Below, in pieces: positions 43,001 through 54,013 of a DNA stretch of 64,000 nt (within the stretch, counting starts at the first letter, position 1; each line of letters begins with the position of its first letter). Source of the DNA: Ectobius pallidus (taxonomy: Eukaryota; Arthropoda; Insecta; Blattodea; Ectobiidae); NCBI GenBank assembly GCA_964059195.1, contig CAXKWD010000006.1:13384530-13448529 (forward strand), given 5' to 3'. The notes under the pieces are model-generated. The model was not told where the DNA came from. It did no database searches and saw only the letters and a list, made by a program, of their open reading frames with translations. Both the position numbers and the translations under genes were made by a program.

Positions 43001-43724
43001 GGCGGAACAGATTGCGATCTTAAAAGCTATTGAAGCAATCAATGAACTACCTATTCCACTCGAAGAGAACAAGGTAGCAATCTATACTGACAGTAAAATT
43101 ACCCTGGATTTACTTCAGAACAACCGTAATCACAGCTACCTTATCGAGCAGATCAGGAACTTGGTAAGAAAACTCAAGGATCACAAAATACATTTTGGAT
43201 GGATAAAGGCCCATGTGGGATTTGCTGGTAACGAGATGGCGGATAAGCTAGCTAAGGAAGCAGCAGGAGATGAAGATAGAGAACCGGTATACTCGAAAAT
43301 TCCCAAAACTGCAATAGTTCGAGAAATTAAAGAAGAAGGTCTAACAAAATGGCAGGCGGATTGGACCAACACGACTAAGGGAGCTACCTGTATGGCCTTC
43401 TTCCCATCAGTTCGTCAGAGAATAAGACAAAGGATCATAATGACAGCACCAATCGCAGCAATAGTTACTGGACATGGAATAACCAAATCCTACCTGAAGA
43501 GATTCCACATTACGAATGATGACACGTGTTCCTGTCTTCAAGAGGCCCAAACTGTAGACCACCTTTTATACAGATGCAGTAAACTAAAACAACAGAGAGA
43601 CGTTTTAAAAAAGCATATTGCAATCAAACACGGGCAATGGCCGGTTCCTCCAGATCAACTCATTGTGAAACACTATACATCTTTTAAACGTTTTATACAC
43701 GCAATAGACTTCAGTTCATTATAG
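40023..43724 (+). CDS. LINE ORF2: endonuclease, reverse transcriptase, RNase H
   Basis: 1,233 codons without a stop. The apurinic-type endonuclease occupies about residues 15-235 (QINVQHSRAATNN, FIQEPY, ADTNARS, SDHKI). RT spans about 465-800, with KTPGEDGISSEIL, YRPISLINVAGKV, VSLDVRGAFDAAWW, GCPQGSCCGPGFWN and the catalytic FADD at about 716. RNase H lies at about 950-1080 with LEIYTDGSK, AEQIAILKAI, IYTDSKITLDLL and KAHVGFAGNEMADKLAKEAA. The C-terminus has a CCHC-like CSCLQEAQTVDHLLYRC. The presence of RNase H and an R1-like endonuclease points to the LOA/R1/I group. All visible catalytic motifs are intact, so the protein may still be functional despite truncation of the element. Confidence 0.93.
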   Translation: MGSLFQNPKRRRQLKPLQCMQINVQHSRAATNNLIQLISAYDADLIFIQEPYIINNQPAGIPTNLKTVTHGNDRKRAAIIVNNPEMDIITVYQFSDEDCVVAEVIIHEFQFYILCKYFDITKDIDEDIKKMETILNFTNGKPVLIAADTNARSQTWFDKLTNPRGRKLEEFIVTSCLHVNNEDNGLPTFETIRGSSKVDLTLSNNAMVRLVTEWNSGVEESCSDHKIITFQIETNKFRTTIKPSQQTFGGLKYIINKGDFPKFDSNLMKNLISKFHLGNTDAPKLLEEELIGKVINKMNIEDIINHFFSCIKSACKSSFRTSISRKKPTKGRTVPWWNDNLTVQRKKVNAMRRRYQRTQNNENLRLQRKTQYLEEKHLYQSNIQQQKTKSWKQFCTSTPGSSPWNAAYKISAGKIRKQCNLSTIKKTDGTYTEGLESTLGYMMEYFIPEDNKKSDNDYHREVRRLVAEPTEVYDDSIFTTEEIYTTIKHLNTKKTPGEDGISSEILLRVFELFSSFVTRIYNECLAKGCFPKLWKKSLIIPIIKPGRNQIREVCKYRPISLINVAGKVLEKLLIERILHQIYTNSLMNPNQYGFTPQRGTIDAAMDAKQFISHSLEERKCVVMVSLDVRGAFDAAWWPSILLNLKELKCPRNLYKLTQSYFSERFATMHTNTYQVIKQVHKGCPQGSCCGPGFWNIMYNSLLNLNYSKHSHALAFADDLILLTKGATRLEAENYANSDIYKIQNWAYQNKVDFNESKSKVLIISKKKKDRAEKTNIFLNYKALEQVRELKYLGIYFNEKFNFGKHIDKITEKALQVVNILSRATKLQWGLGHCALKTIYKGALLPMLTYGCPVWYEALQTQKNLRKLQRIQRLINIRMAKAHRTLSFEASCVAAGVQPIGIIVTQSVKIYDATHQSKDFRVDYDKPLQVKDWPHPADRTSIEEINSSLAYELEIYTDGSKIHGKVGAAAAFYKRGQLIHTMKNRLLSDCSNNQAEQIAILKAIEAINELPIPLEENKVAIYTDSKITLDLLQNNRNHSYLIEQIRNLVRKLKDHKIHFGWIKAHVGFAGNEMADKLAKEAAGDEDREPVYSKIPKTAIVREIKEEGLTKWQADWTNTTKGATCMAFFPSVRQRIRQRIIMTAPIAAIVTGHGITKSYLKRFHITNDDTCSCLQEAQTVDHLLYRCSKLKQQRDVLKKHIAIKHGQWPVPPDQLIVKHYTSFKRFIHAIDFSSL

Positions 43725-43950
43725 TTAATAATAATACAGGTTTAGATAACACAGCTGTTCAATGATAGAATTTTATAAAAAAGTTGTAATTTATTAGAAT
43801 TAGCTCAGAAACTATTTAATGTATCATTGCAAATACTTGTATATACTTAATTTTTTTTTTCTAATGAGACATAGCATGTAGTATTGCAGCACTTAAGCAA
43901 TGGAACATGCTGTATTCATTCAATAAAAAAAAAAAAAATAAAAAAAAAAA

Positions 43951-45639
43951 TATATATAGCTGTAACATATAAGAAGCTTTTTCTATTTATTGCAAACATG
44001 AAAAATCATAACATATGAATACACTAGATATAGGCAGCACCGACAACCTGTTTGCTGTATCCTGCTGCTACATCCCCAATACAGCCATCCAAACTTTTTT
44101 TTATTTTAAAAGACAATGGTATTTTGGAGACCAAATTTACACTGAACATTCTTGTTTCATTTCCCATATGGAAATTTTAGTTAATTTTCAACATGGTTTA
44201 CCTATTTTAAGCATTCAAATAAATTAAACTTATGAAAATGCTTATAACATTCTCCCTATTATGCTTCTGCAAACATTTAATTAAGAAAAAGGACTGTAGT
44301 AGAGTCCACGTGTTTTACAATAAATACTGAATAAAAATGTTATTAAGTTACGTAGAAAATAACACAGTAAATTATTATCGATTTCTAGAATTATGGCCAT
44401 TATTTCTTTTCTCTTAAAAGAATACATGGCGGCTGAACATGCTGTGCGTAAGAGAGATTTCACTACAATAACAAACTTATCTAAGATTATTTCAATTTGA
44501 ATAACATAACAAAAACTTTATTTTAGACATCACAAAATGTTCAGTATTATTTTTTACTGAACAAAATTTGTACTGAAAACAAATAATGGAAATAATACCA
44601 ACAATTATCGGTATGAATTGGGTCAAGCATTTTCTTGTACTGAATATAGGTACTTCATATCCACAGTAAGTTATATATATATAAAATCTGAAAGAAAGTA
44701 GCGATGAAGATGCATAATTTCTTGGTTACATGTATTATATACAGTGGATACAAAGTAGTTACAATGTTAGTAACTCACATCTCTTATGAGTTCTAAAGAT
44801 TATTAAACAATATATTCTGAACACCTTCAAACCAAATTGCATTTCCACAAGGAAACTCACCAGGAAGTTACTACTTCAAAGACACAAAAAACAAACAAAA
44901 AACTCAACTAAATTTTGGTTACTGGAAATACTATTGCAGGTTGGGCGCAAAGCTAAGATCACTGATACTTTATACGATCAAGTATTGGAACTAAAAAAAA
45001 AAGAATAACAAAGAGTAATAAAAATTTAAAAAAGAATGTACTCTTTGTGCCATTTTAAGAAGACCTCTTCCCTAACCATTGTCTATCTACAAAAGAATAT
45101 AATATAATTGTTCTATAATCCAAAAATCTCACCGACACCAACATCAACAAAGAACTGATGCTCTGAAAATCTGCACTGACATCGACAAAGAACAGGTGCT
45201 CTTGTAGTCACGTGGGCTTCCCCAGTGTTGCAGCTGTTGACAGCCAGCCGCCGACCAGAAAGCTTCGCCCGAGACTCCACCGCCACTGAGGATGTCCGCC
45301 GCAGTTGCGGACGAAACGTTTGGCACTCAAATGTCAACTGGACCATGGCCTACAAACCCGGACAGTGTTCTTAATTACAGCACATAATTTCGAATTTCCT
45401 GCACTTGGTTGTCAATATTGTGCATATTCTTTATAAAGTATGGGAAATTCAAAATCTCACACCCTGTATTTAGCTTGTAAAGGGCTGAAAACCGGAGGAA
45501 GAACCTTGCATGTATAATCCACAAACCAATAATCCACCCATTGATAATAGGGAGTAAATAAAGGAGACAAACATTGAAATTAAAAGTTGGAATTTCAAGT
45601 AACAAATCCTATTATACTTTAATCATCTACTGTCTTCTC
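43951..45639. other. No recognised gene
   Basis: AT-rich. A GC-richer patch at 45113-45346 is open on several minus-strand frames (reading QTFRPQLRRTSSVAV or SSATAADILSGGG), probably from a repeat; I could not name it. Confidence 0.4.
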
Positions 45640-46010
45640 TGCTCGTTTCTCAGAATTTGAAATTACGGATATATAAAACAAAGACGCTCTCAGTATTCAC
45701 CTATGGAGGTGATTCATGGTCCTATCACTTAAGCAGAAGAAGAGATTTAGAACATTTGAAAACATAGTATCCAGGAAGATTTTCGAACCTAAGCAGGATG
45801 AGCTCGCATGACAATGGAAAACTTCATGATAAAAAAAAAATCCGACTTCCACACATTGCATTATCTGAGATTAAGATGGATGATGGGAAATAGCAAAGCA
45901 CTCTACAAGATATTAATTAGAAAATCGTGTAGACAGAAGTGGGAAGTCAATGTTAGGGCCAAATTTACAACGAACAGAATGAAACAAACAGCCTAAGAAG
46001 AAGGAAGTAG
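45640..46010 (+). pseudogene. Decayed LINE reverse transcriptase tail
   Basis: Readings in shifting frames are TYGGDSWSYHLSRRR, ENIVSRKIFEPKQDE, and then (45808-45996) HTLHYLRLRWMMG and KALYKILI. In order they match the YGSESW...RRILRKIYGP...LRWMGHV segment downstream of LINE RT domains. Several frame changes and stops are present. Confidence 0.6.
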
Positions 46011-46109
46011 GAATAGGAAAAGATGGAGAAAGTTGTTGCTATATTATCGAAATCTCTAATTTCTGACTATATGATAAGGGGATAATAGCATTTATAACCA
46101 AGGAGGCTA

Positions 46110-46608
46110 TCACACTAAACCGATCGAGCGACCGCAATCAACCAACTGACGTAATGAACCAATAGACAGCAGTCGTACCAGTCACATAGAATTCATCGTC
46201 AGTGATCAACAACGAGCATGAGGGATCAACTGGTCTGTGAAATAAAATCTGTCCGTTTTTCAAGCGACAGTCGATGGCAAATGGCGGGTGAAGAAGATGG
46301 CAGCACTCCGAAGCTTCATCCCCACCTGAATTTCAGAATTGATGCAGGACGATTTAACTTACACAATAATGATCACATCTGAATTAAATAGAATTGCACA
46401 AATTGATTAATGCACTTAAAGGTATATGTTCTTATGTAAGTTAATTGTACAAATACAAATAAACAATACGATTGAGTTGTTGCACCTAGCAGTGGCCAAT
46501 CAAACTGCAACAAACACACCTCTTCGCTCAACAAGCGGAATTTTACTTCATTCTTCCCGATAGCAGTTCGGCGGTGGTTGATCGATAATGCTCGACGGTT
46601 AGTGTGAC
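46110..46608. mobile_element. Possible MITE with TATCACACTAAACC ends
   Basis: TATCACACTAAACCGATCGA at the left is matched imperfectly in inverse by CTCGACGGTTAGTGTGA at the right; the similarity seems to extend to GATCAACCA words. There is no coding content. TSD not determined. Confidence 0.45.
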
Positions 46609-47190
46609 AAGGAACAGAAATGTAGCCGTGAGCGCTTGAAGGCTGTCGATTGGTCTTGAATGATCGATGCTCTGTGTGACAGGCCGCGAACGTTCCAGAA
46701 ATTTACAAAAATCTGTTAGTAACTTCCTGGTGAAGATCCCAAGTATATTCATTTCTAGAACTGTTAAGAAATCACATGTAGCATCAAATGCCATAGTTAT
46801 AACATTTTTGTAAGTATGGATTTCAACAAATTTAGAGGCACATACACATTCAGGTCAAACCAAATCATCACTCAATGTTTCATATTTTTACTGCACTGAC
46901 TTATTACAAAGGTAAATTACTTAAACAATACAACTTACGCCCGTTTCAAAGAATTATTGCTGATGTTTTCCAATCAGGATTGCAGCGAAGCCATTATAAT
47001 CAGAGCTGTTGGCAAAGTCTCTAAATAGAGTTAATATACACCTCTATAATACTGTAATGTACTACACAAATACTCTCCTTTCTTCCTTAATTAGGAAAAA
47101 ATTATGCTTGTAAGTGATAAAATATCCAGAATATGCACTTCATAAGCTGGTCTTGCATTGAGTTCATTCTTATTTGTACACACTGCAGGT
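46609..47190. other. No recognised gene
   Basis: Unremarkable; the 83-codon minus-strand ORF 46543-46794 is unrecognised. Confidence 0.4.
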
Positions 47191-47192
47191 TA

Positions 47193-47786
47193 CGAGGCGC
47201 ATCCATAAAGTAAGTTTCCTGGGGCCGTTTACAGAAAAAAAACACTATTTCATGGAAATGTTTATTGCAACAGAGACAGCTATTTTTCAAAATATTCGCT
47301 ACCGGAATTGAGACATTTTTCATACCGTGGCACGTACTTTTGAATACCCCTGTATTGTAGAACTCTGCCACCTGGGATTTGAACCACCATGTGACAACCA
47401 CCTTCGCCTCTCTGTCATTCTTTGTCATTTCGTGAAGTGTAGGAAAAGATGGAAATCGCTGGGAGCGAACTTCTGCAGGAGGTGTTTAAACATCCACCTT
47501 ACTGCCTGAATCTCGCTCCCAGTATTTCCATCATTTTCTACATCTCAAGAAATGACAAAAAATGACAGAGATGGTTGTTACACAGTGGTTCAAATCCTAG
47601 GCGGCAGAGTTCTACAACACAGGTATTCAAAAGTTGGTCCCACGGTATGAAAAATGTCTTAATTCCGGTAGTGAATATTTTGAAAAATAGCTGAACACTT
47701 GCAATATCTGTTGCAATAAACAATTCCATGAAATTATGTTTTGTTTTTGTAAACAGCCTTAGGGAAACTTACTTTATGGATGCGCC
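47193..47786. mobile_element. Palindromic mariner-derived element
   Basis: Ends CGAGGCGCATCCATAAAGTA and its inverse, flanked by TA dinucleotides (47191-47192 and 47787-47788) as in mariner. Each half encodes, pointing outward, the same C-terminal end of a mariner transposase. The left arm on the minus strand (within 47102-47428) reads VVTWWFKSQVAEFYNTGVFK; the right arm on the plus strand has related readings such as FKSWSHGMKNVLIPV and ILKNS. The two arms (about 300 and 275 bp) diverge by scattered changes. There is no catalytic domain. It would fold into a long hairpin RNA if transcribed. Confidence 0.85.
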
Positions 47787-48137
47787 TAGTATGTTCTTTC
47801 TCCTTACATTATATGTTTGGTCATGGTGGTGCCTTCTTTACAATATGGTAACAGTCTTACTAATAAAAGTTGCTTATAAGGGTGATGAACGGCTGATTGG
47901 TTCATTACCGCCCAAGTATTACACTAGCAGTGTCCAAATTTTATACCAAAATCCCAGGGGTAACTGGTTCAAGTTAAACCAGATTTGACAGTGTCACATC
48001 ATCAAACACTTCCCACTGGGACGATGTTTCTTGCCAGTGTCATTAGAAGAAGACAATGTGAGAACACTCCACCAGCATCGCCACCTACCAAGCTGAGAAC
48101 AAACGGCAGTCTGTTGCAAAAAAGGGAAAAGGGAAAA

Positions 48138-48669
48138 TGGAAGAACAGGTCGCCATTTAAGATCTGCCCACCCAACTCACTATTAAATAATAAGAGACAT
48201 CTAGGTGGCTATGATGGAACTACTAGCAGTGTTGAAAATTGGAAAAAAATCTACTCTTCTCTAACCTCTTTCTTCTCTATCCTTCAACCTACCTAACTAT
48301 TTGGGACCAATTCCTATCCTATAAATTTTCGACCTATCGGGATTCAAACAGGGGACCGCTAGCATCACAGCCAGTCGCCATTGAGTGATCGTTGGGATGT
48401 GAAGCAAGAATTCATCTATTGAAGTTTAGAGAGCTGTTTTGATTCAAGGGGATGCCTCATATTGTAGAAATTAATGCAAGGGTTATTTTGTATGGTAGCA
48501 ATTAGTGCATATGGTGTGGTACAAGGGTTATTTTCGTATTGGGGATGCCTCATATTGTTAGTAATTAGTGCATAAGCTTTGGTACAAGGGCTGAAGTGGG
48601 GAAGCGAGCCAACGCCATAGCAATGCTCAGCTGGGGTGGGCGGAGCTTAAGTGGCGATCTGTTCTTCCA
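48138..48669. mobile_element. MITE with 36-bp inverted ends
   Basis: TGGAAGAACAGGTCGCCATT and on to TGCCCACCC (48138-48173) is matched in inverse by GGGTGGGCGGAGC to TGTTCTTCCA (48634-48669). The interior includes a loose duplication (GGATGCCTCATATTGT near 48449 and 48542). No coding content. Confidence 0.7.
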
Positions 48670-48917
48670 ATTCACCCAAAAAAAAATCTAGTTTCAATAT
48701 TTCATTAAATTAACTTCAGATAGCTGAATCGTAGGTAAAATTAAGAAAGGAAGACCCAAAATCAAAGGCCATTGTTGTTAACATGCTAACAAAGTTTCCT
48801 AACAAACTGCCTTGAAATGGTAGCATAATCTCACAAGCTCCTACCATGTTTGTACAACTTACCAATATTGAGTTCCACACATTCAGTTGTTCACATGGAA
48901 ACACTCTGTATGATCCT

Positions 48918-49760
48918 GGGCCCTATTTCATAAAACTCCACCGGTGTGACAAATATGACAATTATGACAAGTCTGACAAATTTGTCAATATGTCATACCA
49001 ATTGTATTTTTCATAAATATTACAACTCTTCTTTACATTACAGACAAATTAATGTAAATTGTCAGACTAAAAGAACCCTTTTCATAAACATGACAATTTT
49101 ATGTCAAACCAAAAAATTACTTTAGTACACTGTAGATGGCTCTCATAATGTTTGCGATAATCGATTGAATGTGATACCTAAGAAATCGATTATTACTATA
49201 GAAAATAATTGAATTATATTTCTTTTTGAATGCAAAGTCACTGAAAATGAAAGTTAGGTTAATCCATTGCCTAAAACCCCTGCGTGGTCTCATGTCTATT
49301 TCTTCATCACTTTCACTCCCACCAATATCACTACTACTAGTGTTCATTATTAACAAGACAATTTAGCAAGTTTATTAACAAGAAAGTTTAAATCACAAAA
49401 AACAGTTTGCCAAGTTATGCCACACATTTACACATTTACTTGGCCTACAAATGAAAGATTGCCTGTCACTTCTGTAATGACAATTCAACATTTTTTTGTA
49501 AATTTGAAAATATGTCAACAAAAATTAATGTTTTATAAATGGTAAGTAGGCCTATCCTAAGATTTGACATATTTGTCAGACTTTTACCTGTAAACTCAAA
49601 AGTTTTGAGAAACAACAATATGTAAAATTGTCATAGAAATCTACAAAATTGTCATGCCATTTATGTAAAGTTGTCAGCTTTTATGAAAAACACAATTGTC
49701 AAAATGTAAACCTGTAAAACAATTTACCTGTAAAATTGTAACTTTTATGAAATAGGGCCC
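48918..49760. mobile_element. MITE with GGGCCCTATTTCATAAAA ends
   Basis: The end GGGCCCTATTTCATAAAA is matched by TTTTATGAAATAGGGCCC. Much of the interior is built from variants of TGACAA(A/T)TTTGTCA-like words (for instance 48950-48990 and 49560-49740), giving a fold-back structure. A related family member lies at 58214-58938. Confidence 0.8.
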
Positions 49761-50930
49761 TGGTATAAATTTTATGCACAGATTATTAGTAAGACTGCAT
49801 GATTTGAATACCACATACATGGTTTTATAAAAAAAACAAAAAGTTTTTAAATAGTTACATTTAAAGCAAACTCTCAATTATTGACAAGATTTGCATGCAT
49901 TCTATAGAAAACAAACTGCAATACTATCTATTACTTTCTTAAAAAAGAAGTTCTGTTGAAAATATTTATGTTTTCTAAAGACTTTTAACTCCACGTTTTC
50001 TTGCTGTTAGAATGTAAAGAAGAGTGGAATGTACGAACAATCTGCAAAATAAATAACATCATAACATAATTGAGAGTTTACTGTGATTATACATACATAT
50101 CATGAAAAATATATTAATACTCTGCATTTTATATTTTTGTATAAATAAATAAATAAAAAAGTAAATAAATAGTCAAGCACAATCCCATAATATTGCAAAA
50201 GCATCATGATTAAACTTTAATAACCGAGACATTCAACTTATCTATGCAGGTAATATTAATAATAACATCGGAAATGAGAATGCCGTGAGACCCAGTTTAG
50301 ACACACAGCAAAAATTCCTGCGTTTAGAGAGGAGGGGCAAGGTTACAGTATTGAGTGCTTCCAATATTAACGGTCTGACATGGTCTATTTGTAATCTTAT
50401 CCTGAATTAAGTTTGGGCCCAAATTCTTCACCTATTTGGGAAAGTCGTTACGACCATTTGACAAATTGCTTGAATTGATCAGGGAAGAAATTTCATCTAT
50501 TCACAAAAGAAAAGGAAAACTGTTGGGGGGGGGGGGTGAAACACATCAGTCCGAATGACATAATATGAACTTTATAATAAATGGCATTTTTCGGTTTTGT
50601 CCCAAGAAGTCATGCTTGAAACGCATGCCTCTGCGTAGTAAATGGGCATTCTCATAGCACGCCATAGTAATATACAGGGTGTTAATGAATAACACCTAAA
50701 TACTTTACCTATTCATAATACATAATAAAATAACTTTGTAACATTAGGCTTGCTTTTAGAATACGAAAACTCCACCTTCTCAATATAAATATTTAATGGG
50801 TTATGTATGTTCTTCATTTATGGAAGGCAGGCATCTTGCTAATGATACCAAGAGTAAAGTAAAAAGGTGTGAAGACTACATAATCCATGAACTGATGACA
50901 ATTTAGAAACTGTTATAATGCTAGGTAATA
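49761..50930. other. No recognised gene
   Basis: AT-rich with AAATAAATA runs (50140-50170) and a G10 run at about 50525. ATACAGGGTGTTAATGAATAACACC near 50672 is a short palindrome. Confidence 0.4.
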
Positions 50931-50938
50931 TTAATCAC

Positions 50939-52088
50939 TAGGGCAAGGCATTTGATGATTTTGCATCTATTTTTATATGGATGTTAAAAGATAGCTCGAA
51001 TATATACAAATGCATATCATGAAATAATTGATTAAATAAAGGCAATTTGTTTTTGCACTATTTTTTTTGCTATATTTTGCATTTTCCGTCATTTTCAAGA
51101 GATAGGTAATTTTTTGGCGATTTCTAGGTCTTTTTCGGCATTTTAGGTCATGTTTCAGTGGCGGTAGAGAAGAGCTTTTCCAAGTACAAATCGTTACTTT
51201 CAGACAACAGAAAATCTTTTTATTTGAGAATCTCCTCCAAGTGATCATAGTTCATTTTAATTCAGGTTTATTGTAAACACCACAGCAGTTTGTCTTGAAG
51301 CCATAATTTTTCTTTTAATCCTTTTAAATGGCACATATTTAAGTTAATAGGGGAAATTTTATGGACATGCCAGTTCAGAAAGAATTTCTATTTCACTAAG
51401 GGTGTGAAAGTATATAAATTTACTTACTTCTTCAGTAACAAAATAAGTGTGTTTTATATTGTAAATTCATATATAGCGCACTGTGATCCAATATAGTATA
51501 TTGCGATACAAGTGCCGTAAGGCACGTTTACGAGTCGAGGAAACAGATTGAAAACCCGAGGCGCAGCCAAGGGTTTTTAAGTTTTCGAGACCCGTAAATG
51601 CCTTTACGGCCCGTGTGTTGCATGCTATTTTTTGCACGACGGTTACTCATATCAATTTAATGATATTAATTGTGATATTACCTGAAAATATTATGTGTAT
51701 ACATTCTTGAAGAGAGATTTTTATTTCAGAAAGTGATTCGCATGTGTTTGTTGTTATGGGAACCGAATATTTGTCCTGGGGGCCTTGTTCATAAAGGCAT
51801 GTATTATGAAGTGTATCGTAATGAATTATGACGTAGCGCAAGGACCGTAAGTAATTTAACCTCATCGCAACCGCCCTTAGCAACAAGACTGTGTGGGAAT
51901 GTCAACTTACGATCCATGTAAACAACGTTCGTAAGTACCACTTACTAGCTAAGGAGTGCAAAAAATTGCTTTTAGCAATTCATTAACTTAAAAAACTAAT
52001 TGTAAGTAATAATGGTAAATTTATTGGTCACTTTTTTAAATTTTGGGTCATTTTTTCACTATTATTAGGTCATAAATGCCTTGCCTTA
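50939..52088 (+). mobile_element. hAT MITE (TAGGGCAAGGCATTT ends), copy 2
   Basis: Same family as 10283-11680. Perfect 8-bp duplication TTAATCAC at 50931-50938 and 52089-52096. It keeps the uninterrupted site AGTAACAAAATAAGTGTG where copy 1 has a HINE. Relative to copy 1 it has its own ~475-bp insertion at about 51488-51964 containing the palindrome GTGCCGTAAGGCAC. Confidence 0.9.
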
Positions 52089-52096
52089 TTAATCAC

Positions 52097-53028
52097 AATG
52101 TATTTTTGTAGTTGCTAATTCCACAACCATTTAAAATAAATAAACAGCTATATTGAAAACTCCAGTAATTGTCGCTATATTATATTAAGTGCAAAAGTAT
52201 CCCCAACTTTTTTTTTTAAAGAAAAATAGCACTGACTGTGGCTATCCTCAGTGAAAATTTTGTTAAAATTAAAGTGGATCTTCATCAATCGACCACTGTC
52301 TTTCACTTTTAAGAAATTTTCGCTATGGATGGCCACAAGCTAGATCAAATGTAATATGAACAGATATATATTTAACATTTTAGATACATAAGACAAGGTG
52401 GCGTTTCCTTGTTTTTAACATAAGACCTATTATTATGCTAATATCGCTTTGCTTTATCAACAATGTAACTTTGTAGCATTGTTGTACAATACTTTTATTG
52501 TAATCCTTTGGGCAAACTTATAAGATAAATAATATAAAATATGCATTGTTTAGGTCACTGCCAAGTACAGGAAAAAAACACATAAAAAACATGATTTAAA
52601 CAGAAATGGAAGCTAATTTCATCATTCAAAACAAGCAAACACATAAAACATACTACATACTATAAATGTGAGAATCAGGAAAAACATATTTCTTTCAAAG
52701 AAAAATTTCATAATTTGTTGTGTAGGTATCTGCAATTTTTCAAAGTTAGTGGGATTTGACAAAATAATCCCTCGTTCAAAGCATTCTTGTCCTTATTAAT
52801 TAAAATATATCCAGGTTATCACTCAATTAATGCAACAATTAACTGTGCTAATTAATTGTGAAGTGTTACAGAAAATTACCGGTACTCCAAAACTAACTTG
52901 GGTGAACTAAAATAATTTTAAGACCCAGGGAATAACAGAGGCAATACAGTCATTTTAATAGATGTTGAATTCGTGAGCATGTTTTATTATATTGTGCAAA
53001 GCCTGCATTTTATCATACTTTTCTCCAC
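52097..53028. other. No recognised gene
   Basis: AT-rich sequence, no coherent frame. Confidence 0.5.
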
Positions 53029-53724
53029 GGGCGTACGGTGAAATTTTGTTCGGAAGGGGTTCAATGTAAAGTCGTCTCAGCTCCATGTCCTTGTGCACAT
53101 TGTGAATTAATACTTTTTTTTAATTACTTAACAGTTGTATTGCCATAATTAACACACTGTAATAAATTAATATGCAGCTCAGTCTTTGCAATTTTTTTCC
53201 TGGATATTTCTATCTATTACTCGTTAAGCTGGAGTCTATAAATAAAAACTTTCTTTTGAAAACTATCATAATACTGTATGGTATATAGGGCATGCTTTTA
53301 AAGTCATCGGTAAATCCACCGGTGGAAAAGCCCGATTAATGCCTATTACTTAATGATAATTTTGTGATGAGCTCGTGAGTACTGTTGGCTTTACAAACAG
53401 GTTGATGGATTTTGGCGGGAGTATTCGAGTTGTTGTTTGACAGATTCCGAAGGAATTTTTGTTTATTAGTATTACATCACTGTTATTAAGCTGAAAAACT
53501 ATCATCACCACGAGGTTTTGAAATTTGAATCTTAAATAAATTATGATAAATCTGAAATAATGTTTTGATATGTATGAAATTGTAAAATATGTAACAACCG
53601 AACCAGAGTTTATTTTATTTTTTTTATTTTATTTCGTTCCATGATCTATAATCTTCAAAATATTGCAGATATTTCGGGAGGGGTTTCAACCCCCTGAACC
53701 GCCCCCCCCCCTTACCGTACGCCC
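53029..53724 (+). mobile_element. MITE of the GGGCGTACGGT family, complete
   Basis: GGGCGTACGGTGA at the left and TTACCGTACGCCC at the right are inverted. The right end is preceded by a run of C. Related truncated copy at 9051. Superfamily not determined. Confidence 0.75.
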
Positions 53725-54013
53725 ATAATAAATAAAATTATACCTCAACGAAAACCTTTGGTTACAAAATTTGTATGGAGACCTTGATAAGTTCCTCTAA
53801 TCATATTTGATACTATTTTTATTCACTATAATTTGCTTTACGGTGAAACGTTCCAGTGCATGTTTCATAAGTAACTGATCACTCAGAAACTTTACTGTTA
53901 TGACTTTTGGATACGTTATGTCCTGGAACCAAAAATCCATTCTGGTGCCATACAGTTGATCAAGTCACAATGTGCCAGCCAGAAATCACCACTTGTTTTC
54001 CACTGCATAACAA

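Larger units (their letters stand above)
39539..43950 (+). mobile_element. LINE of the R1/LOA/I group, 5' truncated, with poly(A) tail
   Basis: Contains the C-terminal part of ORF1, a complete ORF2 and a 3' end with AATAAA (43921-43926) running into A-rich tail to about 43950. The N-terminal half of ORF1 and the 5' untranslated region are missing, as is usual after incomplete reverse transcription. I found no clear target duplication. Confidence 0.85.

Noticed and set aside
45113..45346. 77-codon minus-strand ORF in a GC-richer patch
   Set aside because: Open in more than one frame, no start or splice context, and no recognised domain; probably part of an unnamed repeat.
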